NCBI RefSeq assembly: GCF_900188345.1
Contig: NZ_FZOD01000043.1
Span: 22,202 to 86,201, forward strand
Source of the DNA: Streptosporangium subroseum
GTDB taxonomy: Bacteria; Actinomycetota; Actinomycetes; Streptosporangiales; Streptosporangiaceae
Reading direction: 5' to 3'
Length of the DNA: 64,000 nucleotides
Shown: piece after piece, positions 8,539-17,117 of the stretch
Layout: the number at the start of each line of letters is the position of its first letter
Position numbering within the stretch: the first letter of the stretch is position 1
Program-made: the position numbers and the translations under genes
Notes under the pieces: generated by a model
What the model was told of the DNA's origin: nothing
Database searches by the model: none
Seen by the model: the letters and a program-made list of their open reading frames with translations, nothing else

Positions 8539-8839
8539 GCCGTCCGAACAGTTCGAACCGTCTGCGTCATCCGGGTCACCCGAGCCGCCTGAGTCGCCTG
8601 AGCTGTTGGGACCCTTCGAGATCGCCCGAACCGTACAGCGGTGCACACCGCCGTACGCGCCGGTGCTCGCCGTACGATCCTCCGTCTCCCGAGCCGATCC
8701 CGGCGCGATGAGCTGTGCGATCGGACACGTCCGCGCGTGACCTCCCCTCGGGAGCGGATAGCCTGGGAGCACCGCCGCAGACCGACGTCCGATGTGTGAG
8801 ACGTCGGCGCGGTGCTCGTTTGTGGAGGGGAACGCTGCC
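8539..8839. other. Region upstream of purQ with a strong hairpin
   Basis: No gene is seen. The left part is a biased stretch rich in CCG and CTGAG words. At 8767-8817 an outer 9-bp stem (GAGCACCGC with GCGGTGCTC) encloses an inner 7-bp stem (CGACGTC with GACGTCG) through an internal loop. The structure ends six bases before the GGAGGGG ribosome site of purQ. Confidence 0.6.
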
Positions 8840-9523
8840 ATGAGTGCTGCCCGCGTGGGCGTCGTCACTTTTCCCGGAACTCTTGACGATCAGGACGCGG
8901 CTCGCGCCGTACGTCACGCGGGCGGCGAAGCCGTCCCGTTGTGGCACGCGGACCCCGATCTCAAGGGTGTGGACGCGGTCTTCCTGCCGGGTGGGTTCTC
9001 CTACGGGGACTACCTGCGCTGCGGGGCGATCTCCAGGTTCGCACCGTTGATGGGAGAGCTGATCCCCGCCGCCAAGGCCGGTCTGCCGGTTCTGGGCACC
9101 TGCAACGGCTTCCAGATCCTCTGTGAGGCCCACCTGCTGCCCGGTGCGCTGATGCGCAACGCCGGGTTGCACTACGTCTGCCGCGACCAAGGCATCCGGG
9201 TGGAGAGCAACACCACCCCCTGGACCTCGGACTTCACCGAGGGCCAGGAGATCGTCCTGCCGATCAAGCACGGTGAGGGCCGCTACGTCGCCGACGAGGC
9301 GACCCTGAGCGCCCTGGAGGCGGGCGACCAGGTCGTCTTCCGCTACACGGGGGGCAACCCCAACGGCTCCCTCAACGACATCGCGGGCATCCGCAACGAG
9401 GCGGGAAACATCGTCGGGCTCATGCCGCACCCCGAGCACGCCGTCGAGGACCTCACCGGCGCCCCGAGCACCGACGGACGCGGATTCTTCTCCTCCATCC
9501 TGAAGAGCTGGGTGAACGCATGA
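8840..9523 (+). CDS. purQ: Phosphoribosylformylglycinamidine synthase, glutaminase subunit PurQ
   Basis: This 227-residue class I glutamine amidotransferase releases ammonia from glutamine for PurL. The nucleophile is Cys88 in GTCNGFQIL, and the His-Glu of the triad lie in MPHPEH near residue 196. The start RVGVVTFPGTLDD is typical. The ATG at 8840 has GGAGGGG about 9 bases upstream. Its stop overlaps the purL start by four bases (ATGA), so the two subunits are coupled. A strong hairpin lies immediately before the ribosome site. Confidence 0.95.
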   Translation: MSAARVGVVTFPGTLDDQDAARAVRHAGGEAVPLWHADPDLKGVDAVFLPGGFSYGDYLRCGAISRFAPLMGELIPAAKAGLPVLGTCNGFQILCEAHLLPGALMRNAGLHYVCRDQGIRVESNTTPWTSDFTEGQEIVLPIKHGEGRYVADEATLSALEAGDQVVFRYTGGNPNGSLNDIAGIRNEAGNIVGLMPHPEHAVEDLTGAPSTDGRGFFSSILKSWVNA

Positions 9524-11775
9524 GTCTCGACACCGTCAAACGGGCCGAGGACACCCCCGACGAGCCGCAGCCGTACGCCGCGCTGGGCATGAAGATCGAC
9601 GAGTACGAGCGGGTCCGCGCGATCCTCGGCCGTCGGCCCACGGGCTCCGAGCTGGCCATCTACAGCGTCATGTGGAGCGAGCACTGCTCCTACAAGTCCT
9701 CCAAGGTGCACCTGCGCCAGTTCGCCACCAAGGCCCCGAAGTCGGAGGCCCTGCTCGTCGGCATGGGTGAGAACGCCGGCGTCGTGGACATCGGTGACGG
9801 CTGGGCCGCCACCTTCAAGATCGAGTCACACAACCACCCCTCCTACGTCGAGCCGCACCAGGGCGCGGCGACCGGCGTCGGCGGCATCGTCCGCGACATC
9901 ATGTCGATGGGCGCACGGCCGATCGCGGTGATGGACGCGCTGCGCTTCGGCGCGGCGGACGCCCCCGACACCAGGCGGGTGCTGCCCGGCGTGGTCGAGG
10001 GCATCAGCCACTACGGCAACTGCCTCGGCCTGCCCAACATCGGCGGCGAGGTCGTCTTCGACCCCTGTTACATCGGCAACCCCCTCGTCAACGCGCTCTG
10101 CGTGGGTCTGCTCCGCAAGGACCAGATCAAGCTGGCCGTCGCCCCGGGGCCGGGTAACAAGGTCGTCCTGTTCGGGGCGCTGACCGGCCCCGACGGCATC
10201 GGCGGCGCGTCCGTGCTGGCCTCGGCCACGTTCGAGGACGAGTCGCAGGCCAAGCGCCCCAGCGTCCAGGTGGGCGACCCGTTCATGGAGAAGCTCCTGA
10301 TCGAGTGCTGCCTGGAGCTCTACCAGGCGGACATCGTCGTCGGCATCCAGGACCTCGGCGCCGCGGGCGTCTCCTGCGCGACGACCGAGCTCGCGGCCAA
10401 GGGCACCGGAGGCATGGACGTCAGGCTGGACCTCGTCCCCCTGCGCGACCCGTCGCTGCGGCCAGAAGAGATCCTGATGAGCGAGTCTCAGGAACGCATG
10501 ATGGCGATCGTCACTCCCGACAACATCGATGCCTTCATGGCGATCTGCGCGAAGTGGGACATCCCATCGACCGTGATCGGGGAGGTCACCGACGGGGGCC
10601 GCCTGGTGATGACCTGGCACGGCGAGACCATCGTGGACATCCCGCCGGGCACCGCGGTCGACGAGGGCCCGGTCTACGAGCGCCCGTTCCACGAGCCCGC
10701 CGGTCAGGTCGCGCTGAACGGCGACGACCCGAACCTCCTCGGCCGCTCCTCCGACCTGCGCGCGACGCTGCTGGAGCTGCTCGGCTCGCCCAACCTCGCC
10801 TCGAAGGAGTGGGTGACCTCCCAGTACGACCGGTACGTCCGGGGCAACACCGTGCTGGCTCAGCCCGCCGACGCCGGAGTGCTGCGGATCAGCGAGGTCA
10901 TGCCGGGCGCCGAGGAGACGACCAGGGGCATCGCGCTGGCCACCGACGGCAACGGCCGCTACGCCCGCCTCGACCCCTACGCCGGGGCCCAGCTCGCGCT
11001 CTCCGAGGCGTACCGGAACGTGGCCGTGACCGGCTCCACGCCGCTCGCCGTGACCAACTGCCTCAACTTCGGCTCCCCCGAGGACCCCGAGGTCATGTGG
11101 CAGTTCTCCGAGGCCGTACGCGGCCTGGCCGACGCCTGCAAGATCCTCGGCGTCCCGGTGACCGGCGGCAACGTGTCGTTCTACAACCAGACCGGATCGA
11201 CCCCGATCCACCCGACCCCGGTGGTGGGCGTGCTGGGCGTGATCGACAACGTGGCCACGCGGGTGCGGACGGGCTTCACCGGCGACGGCGACAAGGTCAT
11301 CCTGCTCGGCGACACCGACGAGGAGTTCGGCGGCTCCGAGTGGGCTCACGTGACCCACGGCCACCTCGGCGGCCTGCCTCCCCAGGCCAAGCTGGAGTCC
11401 GAGCGCGACCTGGCGCTCGTCCTGACCGAGGCCGCTTCGCGGGGTCTGCTGACCGGCTCCCACGATCTGTCCGACGGCGGTCTGGCGATCGCCCTGGCCG
11501 AGGCCTGCCTCGCCCAGGGCATCGGCTGCACGGTCTCCCTGACGGGCGACGACGCGTTCGTGGACCTGTTCAGCGAGTCGTCGGCCCGCGCGCTGGTGAC
11601 CGTGAGGCCGGAGTCGTTCGACGCCTTCGCGGAGCTCTGCGCCACCCACGAGGTGCCCTGCTACGGCCTGGGCGCCACCGGCGGCACCACGCTGACGATC
11701 GAGAACGTTCTGGAGGTTCCGATCACCGAACTCCGGGAGACCCACACTGCCACCCTGCCGGGCATCTTCGGCTGA
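9520..11775 (+). CDS. purL: Phosphoribosylformylglycinamidine synthase, PurL subunit
   Basis: This 751-residue protein has the length of the small PurL that works with PurS and PurQ. It carries the SVMWSEHCSYKSSK segment near the N-terminus, the ATP/substrate motif KIESHNHPSYVEPHQGAATGVGGI and later FNMGG-type motifs such as DLSDGGLAIALAE. It converts FGAR to FGAM using ATP and ammonia. It ends in a 17-bp terminator hairpin at 11789-11826, closing the unit that starts with purQ. Confidence 0.95.
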   Translation: MSLDTVKRAEDTPDEPQPYAALGMKIDEYERVRAILGRRPTGSELAIYSVMWSEHCSYKSSKVHLRQFATKAPKSEALLVGMGENAGVVDIGDGWAATFKIESHNHPSYVEPHQGAATGVGGIVRDIMSMGARPIAVMDALRFGAADAPDTRRVLPGVVEGISHYGNCLGLPNIGGEVVFDPCYIGNPLVNALCVGLLRKDQIKLAVAPGPGNKVVLFGALTGPDGIGGASVLASATFEDESQAKRPSVQVGDPFMEKLLIECCLELYQADIVVGIQDLGAAGVSCATTELAAKGTGGMDVRLDLVPLRDPSLRPEEILMSESQERMMAIVTPDNIDAFMAICAKWDIPSTVIGEVTDGGRLVMTWHGETIVDIPPGTAVDEGPVYERPFHEPAGQVALNGDDPNLLGRSSDLRATLLELLGSPNLASKEWVTSQYDRYVRGNTVLAQPADAGVLRISEVMPGAEETTRGIALATDGNGRYARLDPYAGAQLALSEAYRNVAVTGSTPLAVTNCLNFGSPEDPEVMWQFSEAVRGLADACKILGVPVTGGNVSFYNQTGSTPIHPTPVVGVLGVIDNVATRVRTGFTGDGDKVILLGDTDEEFGGSEWAHVTHGHLGGLPPQAKLESERDLALVLTEAASRGLLTGSHDLSDGGLAIALAEACLAQGIGCTVSLTGDDAFVDLFSESSARALVTVRPESFDAFAELCATHEVPCYGLGATGGTTLTIENVLEVPITELRETHTATLPGIFG

Positions 11776-11788
11776 TCCACCACACCTA

Positions 11789-11826
11789 CGACGGGGGTAC
11801 GGCTCACGCGAGCCGTACCCCCGTCG
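11789..11826 (+). terminator. Terminator after purL
   Basis: Arms 11789-11805 (CGACGGGGGTACGGCTC) and 11810-11826 are exact complements around a four-base loop ACGC. The hairpin lies 14 bases after the purL stop and also downstream of the convergent ArsR-type gene, so it may act both ways. No U-run is present, as is common in actinomycetes. Confidence 0.8.
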
Positions 11827-11881
11827 TCGATCAGAAGCCGAATGCGGCGTCCGGTGCGCAGTAGGCGTGGACGCCTGGCGG

Positions 11882-12544
11882 CTACTCCTCCGGGCTGTAG
11901 AAGACGAGAGACATGTGGACGGGTACGCCGTCCTCGTCGTCGCTTCCGTCGAAGTACTCAGCGATCAAGGCGGCGAGGCGGCCGCGCAGCTGCATGGCCC
12001 GCTGGGGAGATAGCCGAGCTCCGACCACCGCACTGATCGGGTCGCGGTACGGCGCTTCAGGGGACGCCTGCTGATCGAGGCGGACCCTGCCCGATGTCAC
12101 GGCTACCGCATAGTCCTGGAGGAAGCCCTCGCAGCTCGCCATGTCGATGGCCAGCAGGTCGGACGGGTCGGCGGCCTGGCCGAGCAGCGCGCTGTCCCAG
12201 CGCAGGCCGAGCTGGCCTGTTCGGTAGCGATATTCGACGATTCCCGACACCAGCCGGGTTTCGGCAACCACGATGAGGCCGCACGCCTCCAGCTGCTTGA
12301 CGTGCCGGTACAGCTTGGTGGGCGGCTCCTCCAGCTCCGCGGCCATCTCCTTGACGGACAGTATCGGCGGAGCGTGGCTCACACTGCGCATCAGCAGCCG
12401 GAGGATGGCCAACCGGAGCGGGTCCGACAGCACCCGCAGCGTCTCGACGTCGTTGACCAGGCGGACCGGAGCAGGGTCACCGACCGCTGCCGTTGGAAGC
12501 ACCATGCCGACCATCCTGCCATTGATTCTTCCTCGCGACACCAT
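11882..12544 (-). CDS. ArsR-type winged-helix transcriptional regulator
   Basis: This regulator of up to 220 residues has an N-terminal winged helix: LVNDVETLRVLSDPLRLAILRLLM, then VKEMAAELEEPPTKLYRHVKQLEACGLI and a VVEYRYR wing. This is the helix-turn-helix_20 pattern seen in ArsR-like regulators. The C-terminal half has a weakly conserved dimer or ligand domain and an acidic stretch FDGSDDEDG. The start is uncertain: ATGs at 12544, 12514 and 12505 are in frame and none has a good ribosome site. It is divergent from an MFS exporter with 55 bases between them, so it most likely represses that exporter. Confidence 0.8.
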   Translation of the reverse strand: MVSRGRINGRMVGMVLPTAAVGDPAPVRLVNDVETLRVLSDPLRLAILRLLMRSVSHAPPILSVKEMAAELEEPPTKLYRHVKQLEACGLIVVAETRLVSGIVEYRYRTGQLGLRWDSALLGQAADPSDLLAIDMASCEGFLQDYAVAVTSGRVRLDQQASPEAPYRDPISAVVGARLSPQRAMQLRGRLAALIAEYFDGSDDEDGVPVHMSLVFYSPEE

Positions 12545-12554
12545 TAACGTCAGC

Positions 12555-12584
12555 GTGAATGATTTCTCTTACGATAACATTTAC
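12555..12584. promoter_or_regulatory. Possible operator between regulator and MFS gene
   Basis: GTGAATG (12555-12561) and CATTTAC (12578-12584) form a 6-of-7 inverted repeat with a 16-base AT-rich spacer, in the only non-coding gap between the divergent genes. It is a weak candidate for the binding site of the neighbouring regulator. Confidence 0.3.
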
Positions 12585-12599
12585 GGGAGGCTGAACGTG

Positions 12600-13883
12600 A
12601 TGTCGTCCGCCGAAGGTACCGAGGCTGCCCCGGTGGCAGGGGAACCGCCTCCCCCGCTACGGCGCAACCGGCGCTTCCAGTTGTTGTGGATCGGGTCGAC
12701 GGTCGGTTTCCTGGGCGGCGAGGCTGCGGAGGTCACCTACCCGCTGGTGATCCTCGCGGTGACAGGATCACCCGCCCAGGCCGGCCTGTTCGCGTTCGTG
12801 CAGCTGCTCGCAGGGGTGGTGCTGGCGCTGCCCGCAGGTGAGGTGGTCGATCGCCGGGACTGTCGGCACGTTCTCCTCTTCGCCGACGGGGGTCGCGCGC
12901 TCGCCGCCGGCAGTGTCGCGGTGGCCCTGATGGCCGGTCATCTGACGATGGTTCACCTCCTGGTGACCGCCGCCGTGCTGGGCGCCGGCTCGGCGTTCGG
13001 GGGACCGGCCCGCATGCTCGTGGTGCGTGCCGTAGTGCCGGGCAGCCAGCTGACCGCGGCCCTGACCCAGGAGGAGGTCCGTAACAGTGCCGCGGGCCTC
13101 GCCGGCCCTCCCCTGGGCGGGCTGCTGTACGGCGTGAGGCAGCTACTGCCCTTCCTCTTCTGTTCCGTGAGCTTTGCGGTGTCCTGGTTCTGCGTCCTCA
13201 TCGTCCGCATCCCTGCGCGGATCACCTCGTCGACGGCCGATCCGGCACCGGAGAAGGGGGCCGGTGGCATGCTGATGGGGGTCAGGACGCTGTGGGACGA
13301 CCCCGTGCTGCGCACCGCCACCCTGGCCGTCACCGTACTCAACGCCGCGGGCGCCCCGCTCGTCCTGATCGCCACGATCATCCTGCAACGGCAGCACACC
13401 CCCTCGTGGATCATCGGAACGGTGATGGCCGGCATGGCGCTCGGCGGCTTGGCGGGCGCCGCTCTCGTCGGTCCGCTCCACCGCCGGTTGCGTCCTGGCG
13501 TACTGCTGGTCGGTGTTGTGGTCATGCAGGTACCGGTGTTCGCGGCGCTCGTGCTGCCGTTCGGGCCATGGTGGGTGATGGCGGTGCTGGGCTTCGCGAT
13601 GCTCGGCGTGCCGGCCCTCGGCGTCCTCATCGACGTGCTGGTGTTTCGCGGGGTCCCGGCCGACAGGCTGGGCAGGGTCATCGCGGCCGCGAGCATGCTT
13701 TTCGGCCTGGGCGGACCGCTTGGAGCGGTCGGCGCCGGCCTCATGCTGCAATATCTGAGCGTCTCTACGACGATGCTGGTGTTCGCCGCGATGCTCGCCA
13801 TCACGGGTGGATACGCCGCGTCCCGCAAACATCTCCGGGAAGCCCCGTGGCCGATTGCCACAGATCAATCACCGCTCAGATGA
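12600..13883 (+). CDS. MFS transporter, drug-efflux type
   Basis: This 427-residue protein has about 12 hydrophobic segments and the pattern of the MFS_3/EntS-like efflux family: RNRRFQLLWIGSTVGFLGGEAAEVTYPLV at the start, then GEVVDRRDCRHVLLFADGGRAL in the first cytoplasmic loop, with the usual RDQ..R-type residues. I chose the ATG at 12600 (GGGAGG 9 bases upstream); a GTG at 12597 is equally possible. It is divergent from the ArsR-type regulator, which suggests inducible efflux. The substrate is unknown. Confidence 0.85.
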   Translation: MSSAEGTEAAPVAGEPPPPLRRNRRFQLLWIGSTVGFLGGEAAEVTYPLVILAVTGSPAQAGLFAFVQLLAGVVLALPAGEVVDRRDCRHVLLFADGGRALAAGSVAVALMAGHLTMVHLLVTAAVLGAGSAFGGPARMLVVRAVVPGSQLTAALTQEEVRNSAAGLAGPPLGGLLYGVRQLLPFLFCSVSFAVSWFCVLIVRIPARITSSTADPAPEKGAGGMLMGVRTLWDDPVLRTATLAVTVLNAAGAPLVLIATIILQRQHTPSWIIGTVMAGMALGGLAGAALVGPLHRRLRPGVLLVGVVVMQVPVFAALVLPFGPWWVMAVLGFAMLGVPALGVLIDVLVFRGVPADRLGRVIAAASMLFGLGGPLGAVGAGLMLQYLSVSTTMLVFAAMLAITGGYAASRKHLREAPWPIATDQSPLR

Positions 13884-14163
13884 TGCGGCCGGGGACAACG
13901 AAGCATTACCGCCGACCTCCACGCGGCTGTTCCTCAACCCCCGGATCCGGCTCGTTGTTCTCCGGGGAGTGCGATCGCGGCAACGACGTCTCCTCCCGTT
14001 CCTGCTGCCGCCGCTCCGTCCGGGTCGGGGCGAGTGGCCGGTCCCTCGCGGTCGGTGCTGACACCTCACTCAAGTTGATCCCAAGTTGATTCCAAGCACG
14101 ATCTTCTAAATCTGGGGGTGTGAATGAGATCCACTCGCAGCAGCACGTAAGGAAACAGAAAAG

Positions 14164-14754
14164 ATGAGGACGTACAGCAAGGCCGTATCCGCCGCGATGG
14201 CGGCCGCCGCTCTGACGGCGGTGACCACGGCCTTTCCCGCCTCTGCGGCATCGGCCTCAGTGGCGTCGGCCACGGCGGTGACGATCAGGGTCGAACGCGC
14301 CTCCTCCGAGGAAGTACCGGAGTGGAGGTCGCAGTTCACCTGCCCGACGAACCAGGTGCTCACCGGTCGCACGCACGTCGGCGACGAGAACAGCCCGACC
14401 ACTTACCACTGCAGCTGGATTTTCATCAACGACGAGCAGGTCCGGGTGAACATCCTCGACTGGACCCCGGGCGTGAAGGAGAGCAAGTCCACCTATGTCG
14501 CCCCGGCGAACTGGGCGCTCGTCGGCAGGTCGCACAGCGGCGACGAGAACGGCCTCACGAGATACCGTCCCGCCACGCTGTTCTGGCAGGGGCGGCAGGT
14601 GTCGCTGACCGGCGCGACCTGGACCGGCGAGTACAGGGAAAGCAACCACACCACGCACGCGCCGTACAACCAGGTCATGACCGGCCGCCTGCACACCGGG
14701 GACGAGAACGGCAAGACCCAGTACCAGTACGCCACCGTGACCTTCGCGGGCTGA
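14164..14754 (+). CDS. Secreted GDEN-repeat protein, copy 1
   Basis: This 196-residue protein has a Sec signal peptide (MRTYSKAVSAAMAAAALTAV.. with cleavage near ASA at ~29). The mature part holds three imperfect ~45-residue repeats, each with a core like QVLTGRTHVGDENSPTTY: at about residues 58, 109 and 164. The third is short and ends the protein. Two Cys occur in repeat 1. I do not recognise a named family. The acidic GDEN turn repeated three times could bind metal or carbohydrate, but this is a guess. The next gene is a close paralog, and even the bases before the start codon (AGAAAAGATG) are shared, showing a recent tandem duplication. Confidence 0.75.
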   Translation: MRTYSKAVSAAMAAAALTAVTTAFPASAASASVASATAVTIRVERASSEEVPEWRSQFTCPTNQVLTGRTHVGDENSPTTYHCSWIFINDEQVRVNILDWTPGVKESKSTYVAPANWALVGRSHSGDENGLTRYRPATLFWQGRQVSLTGATWTGEYRESNHTTHAPYNQVMTGRLHTGDENGKTQYQYATVTFAG

Positions 14755-14798
14755 TCGCTTCTGTGGACGCAACGGCACCAAGGAAGAGAGCAGAAAAG

Positions 14799-15371
14799 AT
14801 GAAGACGTACAGCAAGGCCGTATCCGCCGCGGTGGCGGCCGCCGCCCTGGCGGCCGTGACCATGGCCTTTCCCGCCTCGGCGGCCGCCGAGGTGACGATC
14901 AAGGTTGAGGTCACCAGCTCCGAGACGATGTCCACCGAGGTCGACTCCCAGTTCACCTGCCCGGCGAACCAGGTGCTCACCGGTCGGACGCACGTCGGCG
15001 ACGAGAACCGCCCGACCACTTACCAGTGCAGCACGATCTTCATCAACGGCGAGCGGGTCTATGTGCATTCCGGCGACTGGACCGCCTCCCAGAAGGAGAG
15101 CAGGTCCAGCTACGTCGCCCCGCTGGACCAGGCACTCGTCGGCAGGTGGCACAGCGGCGATGAGAACGGCCCCACGAGGTACCGCACCGGCGCGCTGTAC
15201 TGGCAGAACCGGCAGGTGCGGCTGACCGGCGCGACCTGGACCGGTCAGTACAAGGAAAGCAGCCACACCACGAACGCGCCGTACAACCAGGTCATGACCG
15301 GCCGCCTGCACACCGGGGACGAGAACGGCAAGACCCAATATCAGTACGCCACCGTGACCTTCGCGGGCTGA
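14799..15371 (+). CDS. Secreted GDEN-repeat protein, copy 2
   Basis: This 190-residue protein is a tandem paralog of the preceding gene. The signal peptide differs by a few residues, and the last ~35 residues (NAPYNQVMTGRLHTGDENG.. to the end) are nearly identical. It again has three GDEN repeats and two Cys in the first. The mature N-terminus differs most. AGGAAGAG lies about 9 bases before the ATG. Both genes end near the hairpin at 15425-15453. The two products are probably exported together; function unknown. Confidence 0.75.
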   Translation: MKTYSKAVSAAVAAAALAAVTMAFPASAAAEVTIKVEVTSSETMSTEVDSQFTCPANQVLTGRTHVGDENRPTTYQCSTIFINGERVYVHSGDWTASQKESRSSYVAPLDQALVGRWHSGDENGPTRYRTGALYWQNRQVRLTGATWTGQYKESSHTTNAPYNQVMTGRLHTGDENGKTQYQYATVTFAG

Positions 15372-15424
15372 TCCCGCCCGTAGTCAGGGCGGCCCGCCGG
15401 CGGAACAACCCTGGCAAAAGCAGC

Positions 15425-15453
15425 AGGCCCCTCCCGGCGAGCGGGAGGGGCCT
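15425..15453. terminator. Bidirectional terminator hairpin
   Basis: AGGCCCCTCCCG (15425-15436) pairs with CGGGAGGGGCCT (15442-15453) around a five-base loop. It sits between the convergent GDEN-repeat and collagen-like genes. Confidence 0.75.
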
Positions 15454-15487
15454 GGCCGGTCATGCGGGTGGCGTGGGCCGGAAGAGA

Positions 15488-16441
15488 TCAGCTCTTCTTG
15501 GCGCAGACCACGTAGACGCTGCCCTTGGAGCCGCCGCCGCTGTTGACGCTGTTGCGGTTGTTGTCGCCGCCCGAGGAGAGCTTGTTGATCTTCACGCTCC
15601 AGCCGTTCCCGCTGGGCATGGAGGCCGAGGCGACGTAGTCGTCGTCGCTGATGAAGAAGCCACCGCCGGTCGCGACCTCATCAGAGTCACAGGTCGCCGT
15701 GCCGCCGCTGCTGCCGAGCGACGCGGTCTCGGTGTGCACGCTGAGCGTTCCGCCCTTGCCGGATCCGGGCTCGCCCTTCGGTCCCTGCGCGCCGGTGTCA
15801 CCCTTCGGGCCCTGCAGTCCGCGAGGACCCTGCTCGCCATTGGCGCCCTTGGTACCCGGAGCGCCGTCCTTGCCGTCCTTACCATCGGTGCCGTTGGCGC
15901 CCTTCGGACCGGCGGGACCCTCGGGGCCGATCTTGCCATCCGTGCCCTCCGCGCCCTTCGGGCCGGCAGGACCCTCGGGGCCGAGCTTGCCGTCGGCGCC
16001 GTCCGCGCCCTTCGGGCCGACGGGGCCCTGGACGCCGTCCTTGCCGTCGGCGCCCTTCGGGCCGATGGGGCCGGCCGGACCCTGGATGCCGTTCTTGCCC
16101 CTGAAGCCCGTCCTGCCCTGCGAGCCGGTGGGACCGGTGGGTCCGGTGGCACCGGTCCTGCCCGCGGGACCCTGGGGGCCCTGCGGGCCGGCGGTCGCGA
16201 AGCTCTGGGAACTACCGCCGGCGCTCTGGGCCCACTTCACCCGGATCTCGGTCGGCTTGCACACGGTCGTGACATTGACGATCCGTGCGTAGCGCGTCTT
16301 CTTGTGCACACACGCGTGAATCTCGGCGCCTGCCGCCGACGACGACGCGACGGCGCTGCCGCCCATCGTGAGCAGGGATCCGGCCAGCACACCGACGGCC
16401 ACGACGGCAAGCGGGCGCATGCCCGGCAACTTGAAAGCCAC
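15488..16441 (-). CDS. Secreted collagen-like (Gly-X-Y) protein
   Basis: This 317-residue protein has an N-terminal hydrophobic export segment (residues ~8-30), then a short region with two Cys (IHACVHKKTR..VTTVCKPTE..VKWAQ) seen at the head of many bacterial collagen-like proteins. Residues ~85-227 are Gly-X-Y triplets, rich in GPKGADGKDG and GPEGPAGPKG units. The C-terminal ~90 residues form a globular head with a Cys pair (TATCDSDEV, VVCAKKS). I chose the GTG at 16441 (AAAGGAAG upstream, signal peptide follows); the frame extends to 16528 without a ribosome site. Such proteins form triple helices at the cell surface; the partner is unknown. Confidence 0.85.
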   Translation of the reverse strand: MAFKLPGMRPLAVVAVGVLAGSLLTMGGSAVASSSAAGAEIHACVHKKTRYARIVNVTTVCKPTEIRVKWAQSAGGSSQSFATAGPQGPQGPAGRTGATGPTGPTGSQGRTGFRGKNGIQGPAGPIGPKGADGKDGVQGPVGPKGADGADGKLGPEGPAGPKGAEGTDGKIGPEGPAGPKGANGTDGKDGKDGAPGTKGANGEQGPRGLQGPKGDTGAQGPKGEPGSGKGGTLSVHTETASLGSSGGTATCDSDEVATGGGFFISDDDYVASASMPSGNGWSVKINKLSSGGDNNRNSVNSGGGSKGSVYVVCAKKS

Positions 16442-16730
16442 GAGGCTTCCTTTCTGGGACACCAGAGCCTGGTGTGATTGGGGAGTTACAGGTAGTACAC
16501 GCTTCAATCGTTCCAATGGTTGTCGCATGAAATGTCACGCTTTGGATTCGAAGAGAAACCCAGAGTTTGACCACTCGTCCGAACTGACGGCACCTGGAAC
16601 GATCAGAACGCCGGGGGAAACCTCGCCCATCAGGCGCGAAACGGCGAATCATGAGTCAGCGACGAGGCTCCGATCGCCGCCCGCCGCTCGACCTATCCGA
16701 TGCGTACGCTCCGAACCCCCGCTCGGACGA

Positions 16731-16998
16731 TCACCGCAGGGCCGGGCTGAAGATCGGCACGAGCGATTCGTCGCCGTCCGGGTCCTTACTCACATCTCGC
16801 GGCCAGACCACCGACGCCGAGTGCCGCTTCCTGTCCAGCTCCAAGTCGACCCTGATCGTGTACGGGGCCTGCCCCACGGCACGCAGCACACTCTCGTTGG
16901 GCACCTCGGCTCGGAACCAGACCTCTCCCCTCGGCCGGTTCGTATTCGGACCCCGGCGGTGCGGTGGGACGTACCGGCACGAGCCGTACTCCCGTCAT
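16731..16998 (-). pseudogene. Small gene with broken frame, C-terminal half intact
   Basis: On the minus strand a 65-residue stretch ending at 16731 (RGEVWFRAEVPNESVLRAVGQ.. to ..LVPIFSPALR) has the codon bias of a real gene. It lacks a good start: a stop in its own frame lies at 16994-16996. Another frame supplies MTGVRLVPVRPTAPPGSEYEP from an ATG at 16998, ending where the first becomes protein-like near 16930-16945. One frameshift would join them into an ~88-residue protein. It is either a decayed gene, a sequencing indel, or a short gene from an internal GTG at about 16904. I do not recognise the family. Confidence 0.4.
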
Positions 16999-17117
16999 AG
17001 ACCAGGGCGGGCCCAGCGGAGGTCGGAAAACCGATGAGCCCATCCGAACGCCCGGAGGAGCCACCGGAGTCCGGAGAACGACCGGCCCGCGCCGTGCGGA
17101 CGACGATCGGCCCGAGT

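Noticed and set aside
9826..11745. Long minus-strand frame inside purL
   Set aside because: Shadow of purL; no recognisable protein, no ribosome site.
16651..17037. 128-codon plus-strand frame opposite the broken small gene
   Set aside because: Low-complexity Arg/Ser/Pro text with no ribosome site; the minus-strand frame has the better codon pattern.
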